The notes below the pieces were generated by a model. The model was not told where the DNA came from. It saw only the letters and a list, made by a program, of their open reading frames with translations, and searched no databases. A stretch of 64,000 bases of DNA, taken from positions 1-64,000 of the forward strand of contig NZ_KB905469.1 in the NCBI RefSeq assembly GCF_000381365.1, in the 5' to 3' direction. The position numbers were made by a program, and so were the translations under genes. Below are positions 53,591 through 61,003 of this stretch, piece by piece (position 1 is the first letter of the stretch; the number at the start of each line of letters is the position of its first letter). The stretch comes from Bacteroides salyersiae WAL 10018 = DSM 18765 = JCM 12988. Its GTDB lineage: Bacteria > Bacteroidota > Bacteroidia > Bacteroidales > Bacteroidaceae.

Positions 53591-54997
53591 ATGATGAGAA
53601 GAATTTTAATAACATTGATTGTTTGTTTTTACATACTACCAACTTTTGCATATACGGTTGACATTACCACACTGGGGGCAAAAGGAGATGGAATTACTGA
53701 CAACACAGCTTTCATACAAAAAGCGATAGACGATTGCTCAGCCCACAAAGGGGGAACCGTAGAAATTCCATCCGGGCATTTTTTAACCAGAACCCTCTTT
53801 TTAAAATCAAATGTGAACCTGCACTTACATTTTGGAGCAGAACTTTTAGGTAGTATCGATTTGGATTCTTACCATAAAGTATTTCCTGAATTGAAAGGCA
53901 AAGAAAGCCCGGCACTAATTTTTGCACGTGGAGTCGCCAACATCGCTATTACGGGTTCAGGTACTATTAACGGACAGGGCGCACATCAAAATTTCCAACA
54001 CGGAAACGATTCGAAAGGAGGTCCCAGACGTCCCAAAATCATTTACTTTATCGGTTGTAATAATGTTCGGGTGCAAGATGTTACTCTGCGCAATTCGGCT
54101 TATTGGACACAGGACTATGAGAAGTGCAACGGTGTTATTGTACGTGGGGTAAAAGTTTACAGCCATGCAAACTGGAACAACGACGGTCTTGATATTGACA
54201 GCCGCAACGTAGTGGTTTCAGATTGCTACATCGACTGTGACGATGATGCATTATGCCTGAAAAGCGACACAGATACTCCATGCGAAAATGTTACTGTCAC
54301 CAATTGTGTTTTAAAATCAAACTGTAATGCTATCAAATTCGGGACATCTTCTTATAGCGGATTCAAAAATGTCACAATTTCAAACTGTACAATAGACAGA
54401 GCATCCGAAGATCACATTCGCCAATGGTACAAAAATTATCCATGGATTGGAACTAAACATAAAACAGTAGTAGCAGGTATTGCATTAGAATCTGTAGACG
54501 GAGGGATCATTGAGAATGTTTCTATTTCGGATATAGCGATGCAAGGAGTACAAACTCCGATATTTGTCCGCTTAGGTGATCGCAAAAGGACTTTCAGCAA
54601 GCAAATGAGTCGCATTAATGATGTAATGATAAGCCGCATCATTGCTCGTAGTGAAGGAAAAATAGCCTGTTCAATAACAGGAGTTCCGGGTGGTGATATC
54701 AAAAACATTGTTATCAGCGATGTAATTTTAGTTACCGATGCTGAAGTAGCAAAAACAGATATTGATTTAAAAGTCCCCGAAGCAATTGATAAATACCCCG
54801 AAAACAGAATGTTCGGAACGATCTTACCGGCTTCCGGTTTCTACGTACGCCATGTAAATGGTATTGCTTTTAACAATATAAAGATGACTACAACAAATAA
54901 AGACGAACGTCCGATGTTCCATCTTAACGACGTAAAGAACTTCACCCAACAAGGATGTACGCTCAACAATGCAAAGGTAACATTAAAAAAGGAATAA
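53591..54997 (+). CDS. GH28-like parallel beta-helix protein
   Basis: A 468-residue secreted right-handed beta-helix protein of the polygalacturonase clan. It has a signal peptide (MMRRILITLIVCFYILPTFA), the pectate-lyase-like start DITTLGAKGDGITDNTAFIQKAIDDC, then YSHANWNNDGLDIDSRN (in place of NTD) and DCYIDCDDDALCLKSD (DD motif). The canonical GHG histidine is absent; that place reads KSNCNAIKFGTSSYSG. So a polygalacturonase activity cannot be assumed, and a related glycosidase on another uronide is as likely. It is a close paralogue of the second half of the protein at 56338. Confidence 0.82.
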   Translation: MMRRILITLIVCFYILPTFAYTVDITTLGAKGDGITDNTAFIQKAIDDCSAHKGGTVEIPSGHFLTRTLFLKSNVNLHLHFGAELLGSIDLDSYHKVFPELKGKESPALIFARGVANIAITGSGTINGQGAHQNFQHGNDSKGGPRRPKIIYFIGCNNVRVQDVTLRNSAYWTQDYEKCNGVIVRGVKVYSHANWNNDGLDIDSRNVVVSDCYIDCDDDALCLKSDTDTPCENVTVTNCVLKSNCNAIKFGTSSYSGFKNVTISNCTIDRASEDHIRQWYKNYPWIGTKHKTVVAGIALESVDGGIIENVSISDIAMQGVQTPIFVRLGDRKRTFSKQMSRINDVMISRIIARSEGKIACSITGVPGGDIKNIVISDVILVTDAEVAKTDIDLKVPEAIDKYPENRMFGTILPASGFYVRHVNGIAFNNIKMTTTNKDERPMFHLNDVKNFTQQGCTLNNAKVTLKKE

Positions 54998-55014
54998 TAT
55001 AACAATTACAAATT

Positions 55015-56310
55015 ATGAAAAAATTAAATATATTATTTCTTTTTATCTGCTATTCATGGGGTTGTATCGCACAGCCCATGAAACAGATGATTCAGGTTTC
55101 AGTGGTTCCGAACAGTGAAAACTGGCTTTATAAATTAGGAAAAGATGCTGTGTTTACCGTCACTGTAACCAAGAACGGTATTCCAATGAAAGGAATAAAA
55201 ATACGCTATGAGTTATCCCAAGATATGTTAGAGCCTTTTAAACAAAAAGAACTCCTATTAAAAGACGGAATAACCACTATCAATGCAGGAACTTTACGAA
55301 AGGCCGGTTTCTTACGCTGCCGGGCTTTTGTAACGATAAAGGGAAATACATATGAAGGCAGAGGTACGGCCGGATATGAACCGCACACTCTCTTGCCAAC
55401 AACTGAAATGCCGGCCGATTTCCAACTTTTCTGGGAACAGGCAAAAGCCGGGAACAAAGAGATAGCAATGAATCCCTGTTTACGTCTACTTCCCGAAAAA
55501 TGTACCTCCAAAGTAGATGTATATGAATTAAGCGTACAATCTTTCCAGCGTGGCAGCCGTATGTTCGGAATACTTTGTATACCTAAAACCGAGAAAAAAT
55601 GCCCTGCTCTATTGCGGCTTCCGGGAGCCGGTGTCCGTCCCTATGAAGGACATATTGCCGAAGCGGAAAAAGGATACATAACATTGGATATCGGAATACA
55701 TGGAATACCTGTGACCATGCCGGCTTCCGTATACCACAACCTACGGTCCGGTTCTCTCGATAAATATTGGAATTTTAACTGGGAAGATCGAGATATGGTG
55801 TATTATAAACGTGTATATCTCGGCTGTATCCGTATGATCGACTATATATACTCTATGCAAGAGTTCAATGGTGACCTTATTGTTTATGGCGGTAGCCAAG
55901 GCGGTGCACTATCGCTCATAACAGCTGCATTGGACAACCGGGTAACAGGCTGTGTCGTTTTTTTTCCTGCATTAGCAGATCTGAACGGCTATCTACACGG
56001 AAGAGCCGGAGGTTGGCCACACTATTTTAAAGATAAACATATAAACGATCCCATTATTAGAAAGAAAGAGCAGGTAATGGCATATTATGACGTTACCAAT
56101 TTTGCCCGGATACTAAATAAGCCAGTGTTCTTCTCTTTCGGATATAACGATATGGTATGCCCTCCTACAACATCATACGTTGTATATAATAGTATTTCCT
56201 CACCCAAGACTTTTATACCGGCACCGGAAACAGAACATTATAACTATCCGGAATTATGGGAAGAAGCATGGAAATGGGGTGAAGAACTATTGAAAGCCCC
56301 CAAAAAATAA
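55015..56310 (+). CDS. Acetyl xylan esterase-type hydrolase (CE7-like)
   Basis: A 431-residue exported alpha/beta hydrolase. A signal peptide (MKKLNILFLFICYSWGCIAQ) is followed by an N-terminal beta-sandwich (residues about 25-125). The AXE1-type hydrolase domain starts at EMPADFQLFWEQAKAG. The nucleophile Ser lies in VYGGSQGGALSL, the acid in FFSFGYNDMVCPPTTSY, and the catalytic His in PAPETEHYNYPELWEE. It likely deacetylates imported or surface oligosaccharides. It sits 17 bases after the first GH28-like gene and 27 before the second. Confidence 0.88.
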   Translation: MKKLNILFLFICYSWGCIAQPMKQMIQVSVVPNSENWLYKLGKDAVFTVTVTKNGIPMKGIKIRYELSQDMLEPFKQKELLLKDGITTINAGTLRKAGFLRCRAFVTIKGNTYEGRGTAGYEPHTLLPTTEMPADFQLFWEQAKAGNKEIAMNPCLRLLPEKCTSKVDVYELSVQSFQRGSRMFGILCIPKTEKKCPALLRLPGAGVRPYEGHIAEAEKGYITLDIGIHGIPVTMPASVYHNLRSGSLDKYWNFNWEDRDMVYYKRVYLGCIRMIDYIYSMQEFNGDLIVYGGSQGGALSLITAALDNRVTGCVVFFPALADLNGYLHGRAGGWPHYFKDKHINDPIIRKKEQVMAYYDVTNFARILNKPVFFSFGYNDMVCPPTTSYVVYNSISSPKTFIPAPETEHYNYPELWEEAWKWGEELLKAPKK

Positions 56311-56337
56311 TTGTTTAATTTTATATATTTAAGTATT

Positions 56338-59049
56338 ATGAAAAAGATAAAAATGTTTGAATCTCTAAGGTATTGGGGGACGTCCCTCATTCTCTGTACT
56401 GGTATATCGTTCAATACATGGGCTATCGATTTTTCTTCCGGTACAGGAACAATGGAAGATCCTTTTGTCATCAGCACGGCTGACGAACTGAATAATATGA
56501 GAAATAATTTGGCCGCCCATTACAAATTAGAGACTGATATCGACTTATCGACATGGATTGAAACAAATTCCCCAGAAACCGGTTGGCAACCTATAGGAAC
56601 ATCTGCCACACCTTTTACTGGAAATTTTGATGGCAATGGACATGCTATCGAGAATATCTGGATAAGTATGGATTCTGAAAATGTAGGCTTCTTCGGAGCT
56701 GTCGGCGGTAACGTCACCATAAAAAGATTAGCAATAATCATTGCAGACGGCAAAAGAATTACCGGAACCAGTAATGTAGGTATCCTTACCGGACTTTCTA
56801 CTGTGGTGGAAGGTAATAAACATACCCGGATAGAAGAGGTATATGTAGCAGGAAATGTAGAATCAAAAGGAAACTTAGTAGGTGCTATTGTCGGAAGGAA
56901 TAATAACCAAAACATCTCAATCGTCAATTGTTATGTAAAAGGAAATGTTTTTGCAACGGCCGATGGAGTTGGCGGTATCATGGGAAGTTCTTACGGAGCA
57001 TGTACAACTCTCATTGACAAATGCTATGTTTTAAACAATATTCAAGTAGATGGCGGTGGATCTACCGGTGGCATATTAGGTACAGTCAGCGCACCGGATG
57101 CTTCCATCGAACAAATGAATGCAACAATCTCCAACTGCGTTGCCATTAATAAAACAATCACTGTGCGTGACGCAACTCCCAGCCGTATCTTTGCCTGGGC
57201 CAAACAAGATAAAATAACACTAAGCAACAACCTCGCTTTTTCAGGATGCACCATCAATGACGCTCCTTTCTCAAGCACTGATGCCAATGGCAAGAACGGG
57301 CAGGATAAAGATGCAGAAGAATTAGCAATACAATCAACTTATGATGGTTGGGATTTTGAGTCGGTATGGACTTTGGGAAATGAAGCATACCAACTTCCTG
57401 TACTGAAAACAGTTTCATTATCCAAACAGCCCGTTGACGAATATAATTTAGGAGTAGAGTCGGATAATCCATTTGTCGACCTGGTTCCTAAAGGAGGAGA
57501 ACTGAATGTAGTAGAATCTTGTGGGGTATCAAATAATGGACGAGATGATGTCACAGAGTTAATGCAACAGGCTATTGATGCTTGTTCTATGAAAAAAGCA
57601 ACGGTTATCGTGCCTAAAGGCCGTTACTCGATCCGTCCCATCTTTTTACGTTCCAACATGACATTAAAACTGGAAGAGGGTGCACAATTATTAGGAAGCC
57701 GTACTATTCAAGACTATCGTGATGCATTCCCCGAAGCCGGTGCTATCGAAACCAGCGCTTTGGTATTCGGTAAAAATATTGAAAATGTAAAAGTAATAGG
57801 GCCGGGGTTAATTGACGGACGTGGAACTGCCCCCGACTTCCAATTCGGCAATAGCAAAGGCGATCGTCCTAAAGTACTTCATTTTGTTAATTGTAAAGAC
57901 GTGGTTGTAGAGAATGTAACCTTACAAAACTCTGCTTTTTGGACAGCTCATTTCCTGCTATGTGACGGAGTAAAAATAAAAGGAGTAAAAATCTACAGCC
58001 ATTCAAATTGGAATAATGACGGATTGGACATTGACTCCAGAAATGTAGAAATCGAAGATTGCTATATTGACTGTGACGATGACGGCATATGCATGAAAAG
58101 CGACCGAGGAATTTTCGTAGAAAATGTTACCGTAAAAAATTGTACAATACGGACTAATTGCAATGCAATAAAATTAGGAACTGCAGGAAAAACCGGATTC
58201 AAAAACATCACATATACCGATTGTGTAATAGAAAAAGCCAGTGAAGACAATTTCCGTAAACACTATGAAAGTGACAAGCTTGCCTGGTGCGGCATAACTC
58301 TCCAAGGACCTTCAACTATCTCCGGTATAGCCTTGGAATCAGTAAATGGAGGAGTATTAGACGGTGTCACGATATCAAATATCCAAATGAAAGATGTACA
58401 TACGGCTATTTTCCTCCGATTAGGAAAACGTGAAGGTTCCGCAAAAATGAGTGAACTGAAAAACGTAGTAATTTCAGATATCAAAGCCACTTGCGTCAGT
58501 AAAGTAGCCAGTTCAATTGTAGGTGTACCGGGAGGAATTATCGATAATGTATTAATCAAAAATGTAGAGATCACCTTACCCGGTGGCGGTACAATAAACG
58601 ATGCCAATGCAAGTATTCCGGAAATGATTGATGCCTATCCGGAATCCAACATGTTTGGAAAAGCATTGCCGGCTTATGGCTTTTATGTACGACATGCCAA
58701 TAATGTGAAGTTCGAAAATGTAAAATTTAACTTGACAGGAGCTGATGTACGTCCGGATTATGTATTCGATGACGTAACCGGAGGAGAAATAACCGGCATA
58801 TCTCCGATTGTTGAAGGTAAAGATTTCCAGATAACATTCCAAAACGGATCTTTGAATATTCTGCCTAATGTAGAAAATTATATAAAGGTAGACGTCATTG
58901 ATATTTCCGGAAAAACAATTTATTCTACAAGACAGAACGGTAATACCACAAATAATAATATCAATATTGACCTGCCGGAACGCGGCATATATATCATCTC
59001 TATCCAAACCGATAAAGGTAATATTGTGCGCAAGGTAATATACCAATAA
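56338..59049 (+). CDS. GLUG-GH28-like fusion protein with T9SS-like tail
   Basis: A 903-residue secreted multidomain protein. ATG 56338 gives MKKIKMFESL and a signal peptide; the TTG at 56311 is not needed. Residues about 30-370 are a GLUG solenoid (GNFDGNGHAIENIWI, TSNVGILTGLS, GVGGIMGSSYG) closely similar to the protein at 45502. Residues about 380-810 are a GH28-like beta-helix (SHSNWNNDGLDIDSRN, DCYIDCDDDGICMKSD) again lacking the GHG histidine (RTNCNAIKLGTAGKTG). The last 70 residues are a T9SS-type sorting domain (VDVIDISGKTIYSTRQNG .. RGIYIISIQTDKG). It looks like a fusion of the two neighbouring gene types. Confidence 0.85.
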   Translation: MKKIKMFESLRYWGTSLILCTGISFNTWAIDFSSGTGTMEDPFVISTADELNNMRNNLAAHYKLETDIDLSTWIETNSPETGWQPIGTSATPFTGNFDGNGHAIENIWISMDSENVGFFGAVGGNVTIKRLAIIIADGKRITGTSNVGILTGLSTVVEGNKHTRIEEVYVAGNVESKGNLVGAIVGRNNNQNISIVNCYVKGNVFATADGVGGIMGSSYGACTTLIDKCYVLNNIQVDGGGSTGGILGTVSAPDASIEQMNATISNCVAINKTITVRDATPSRIFAWAKQDKITLSNNLAFSGCTINDAPFSSTDANGKNGQDKDAEELAIQSTYDGWDFESVWTLGNEAYQLPVLKTVSLSKQPVDEYNLGVESDNPFVDLVPKGGELNVVESCGVSNNGRDDVTELMQQAIDACSMKKATVIVPKGRYSIRPIFLRSNMTLKLEEGAQLLGSRTIQDYRDAFPEAGAIETSALVFGKNIENVKVIGPGLIDGRGTAPDFQFGNSKGDRPKVLHFVNCKDVVVENVTLQNSAFWTAHFLLCDGVKIKGVKIYSHSNWNNDGLDIDSRNVEIEDCYIDCDDDGICMKSDRGIFVENVTVKNCTIRTNCNAIKLGTAGKTGFKNITYTDCVIEKASEDNFRKHYESDKLAWCGITLQGPSTISGIALESVNGGVLDGVTISNIQMKDVHTAIFLRLGKREGSAKMSELKNVVISDIKATCVSKVASSIVGVPGGIIDNVLIKNVEITLPGGGTINDANASIPEMIDAYPESNMFGKALPAYGFYVRHANNVKFENVKFNLTGADVRPDYVFDDVTGGEITGISPIVEGKDFQITFQNGSLNILPNVENYIKVDVIDISGKTIYSTRQNGNTTNNNINIDLPERGIYIISIQTDKGNIVRKVIYQ

Positions 59050-59072
59050 GCTATAAAGCTCCTTGTTAAAAT

Positions 59073-59110
59073 CCTCATGAGAATAAAAGTCATGGTAAAT
59101 TCTCATGAGG
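59073..59110 (+). terminator. Hairpin after the PUL structural genes
   Basis: Perfect 12-bp arms CCTCATGAGAAT (59073-59084) and ATTCTCATGAGG (59099-59110), loop 14 bases. The downstream sequence is GTTTAAAC and not a T run, so it may attenuate and not fully terminate before the regulator. Confidence 0.65.
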
Positions 59111-59138
59111 GTTTAAACTTTAAGTAAACAGAATACTC

Positions 59139-60482
59139 ATGAAAAAATATATCCAAACTTTACTATTGCTATTTCTTTTATGCTCTGTAAAAGATATATT
59201 TGCCTCCCCGGCCAAACAGGTAAACAGTTGGAATAACTTATCCAGCAGTTCAACTACCGGTATCTTTCAAAACGGAACTCAAACACTTACAGACCTTAAT
59301 CAAGCACTATACATCAACATCTCTTCCAGTAACTATACTCCAAAAGCAGCATACAGTTTCTTTCATAATAAAAAGTTACTGCATAGTTTTTATATCATGA
59401 CTCTTCCCCTATGGTATCCGATAATGGCAGCATACATTATTTATACGTTATTCGTATTAAGTGTTATCATTGGAATACTTCGTTATGCCAAGCAAAAATA
59501 CGAACCGAAAATGTCTATTGGCAAACTATCAGATATGCCTTATCAACAACCACAAGCTGCCATTATCTTACCGCAACCAACCATTACAGAAAAACCGTCT
59601 GCCTTTTTGGAGAAGGCTTCCGACCCTATGCTTAAAAGTAATATAACCATAAAAGAACCTATCAGCACAAACTTCAAAAGTGAATATCCAAAAGCCGAAA
59701 TTACAGTTTTAATAATTAGCAGCAATAAGGGCATTCCAGACACACTAAAAAATATGCTATCCGATGAATACACAATTTTTACCGCCCCAAATAGCGAGGA
59801 AGGACTATCTATGGTGAAACAGGAACCCCCAAATCTGATAATTATAGACATTACAGTACCTAACATTAATGGAATTATCCTAACCGAACAAATAAAAAAC
59901 AACAAGTACACAGTACATATTCCATTAATCGTTCTATCCGACCAGAATACAACCGATGAAAAGATAAAAGCCATCGAATCAGGAGCAGATGCTTATATCT
60001 CCACACCTTTCAATAACGAATACTTAAGAGTCTTAGTCAAACAACTTATCAAAAGACAAAAAGATCTGAAGCAATACTATACGAGTTCTGCCAGTGCGTT
60101 CGACTTCAGTCATGGGCAGTTACTATCCAAAGAAGACAAGGAGTATCTGCAAACTGCCACAGAAATAATTAATGATAATATGGACAACATATCGTTCGGT
60201 CCCACAGAATTGGCTGCCGCCATGCAGACAAGCAGCCGAAACATGTATCGCAAATTCAAAAACCTGAATCAGCTGCCTCCAAAAGATTTTATAAAAGAAC
60301 AAAAAATCAATTATGCAGCCAAACTATTACTCACCACAACTTTAACAATACAAGAGGTTATGTATCAAACGGCTTTCACAAACCGCTCTCACTTTTATAG
60401 AGCATTTGCCAAACGCTACAACCAGACTCCAAAGGAATACAGGGAGACCAATAAGCAGAAAGACAACTCTTTATCTAACTGA
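59139..60482 (+). CDS. Membrane-anchored AraC regulator with degenerate receiver (HTCS-derived)
   Basis: A 447-residue protein. Signal peptide or first membrane segment at residues 4-22, a short external stretch, a transmembrane segment at 93-114, a linker, a receiver-like domain (186-305) and an AraC DNA-binding domain (335-437; SFGPTELAAAMQTSSRNMYRKFKNL, TIQEVMYQTAFTNRSHFYRAFAKRYNQTPKEYR). Hybrid two-component systems of Bacteroides PULs have the same ends, but here the sensor propeller, HisKA and ATPase domains are missing. In the receiver Asp237 remains, but the acid pair is Ser194-Ser195 and the conserved Lys is Thr289. It is probably the local PUL regulator, not activated by phosphotransfer (inference). 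Confidence 0.85.
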   Translation: MKKYIQTLLLLFLLCSVKDIFASPAKQVNSWNNLSSSSTTGIFQNGTQTLTDLNQALYINISSSNYTPKAAYSFFHNKKLLHSFYIMTLPLWYPIMAAYIIYTLFVLSVIIGILRYAKQKYEPKMSIGKLSDMPYQQPQAAIILPQPTITEKPSAFLEKASDPMLKSNITIKEPISTNFKSEYPKAEITVLIISSNKGIPDTLKNMLSDEYTIFTAPNSEEGLSMVKQEPPNLIIIDITVPNINGIILTEQIKNNKYTVHIPLIVLSDQNTTDEKIKAIESGADAYISTPFNNEYLRVLVKQLIKRQKDLKQYYTSSASAFDFSHGQLLSKEDKEYLQTATEIINDNMDNISFGPTELAAAMQTSSRNMYRKFKNLNQLPPKDFIKEQKINYAAKLLLTTTLTIQEVMYQTAFTNRSHFYRAFAKRYNQTPKEYRETNKQKDNSLSN

Positions 60483-60564
60483 AAAAGGAAACATTACACA
60501 AAAACAAACTTTCGTCCGGACATATACTTCTCCCCTATTTGCATTATTTAACCCATTGACTATT

Positions 60565-60612
60565 GTTTAATTACGAAACTTTCGTAGATTTGCATCATAA
60601 TCGTAATTAAAC
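60565..60612 (+). promoter_or_regulatory. Promoter and BlaI-type operator
   Basis: The perfect palindrome TACGAAACTTTCGTA (60572-60586) overlaps the -7 element TAGATTTG (60585-60592). It lies within a wider 12-bp inverted repeat GTTTAATTACGA (60565-60576) / TCGTAATTAAAC (60601-60612). The arrangement fits autorepression of the repressor gene that starts at 60620. Confidence 0.72.
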
Positions 60613-60619
60613 AAACTCC

Positions 60620-60985
60620 ATGGAAAAGCTAACTATACAAGAAGAAGAAGTGATGATTTACATCTGGGAACTGGAAAACTGTTTTGTAAAAGAGATAGTG
60701 GCCAAATTCGAACCACCTGCTCCTCCTTATACTACCATTGCATCGATAGTAAAAAACCTTGAGCGAAAAGGGTATGTAACGGCTCGGCGCGTAGGCAATA
60801 CCTATCAATACACTCCCGCCATACGGGAAAGCGAATACAAACGAAGTTTTATGAGCGGAGTAGTACGGAATTACTTTGAGAATTCCTATAAAGAGATGGT
60901 TTCCTTTTTTGCCAAAGACCAGAAAATCTCGACCAGCGACTTGAAAGAGATCATCGACATGATTGAAAAAGGTAAAGAAGAATAA
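60620..60985 (+). CDS. BlaI/MecI-family transcriptional repressor
   Basis: A 121-residue winged-helix repressor. The N-terminal DNA-binding domain is EKLTIQEEEVMIYIWELENCFVKEIVAKF .. YTTIASIVKNLERKGYVTARRVGNTYQYTP. The C-terminal helices (ISTSDLKEIIDMIEKGKEE) are the dimer part. The usual protease-sensitive linker region is short. It starts under a palindromic operator and is followed after 18 bases by the BlaR1-type peptidase gene, its expected sensor partner. No beta-lactamase gene is nearby, so the regulon may be an envelope response. Confidence 0.92.
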   Translation: MEKLTIQEEEVMIYIWELENCFVKEIVAKFEPPAPPYTTIASIVKNLERKGYVTARRVGNTYQYTPAIRESEYKRSFMSGVVRNYFENSYKEMVSFFAKDQKISTSDLKEIIDMIEKGKEE

Positions 60986-61003
60986 CGAATAAACAGTAAA
61001 ATC

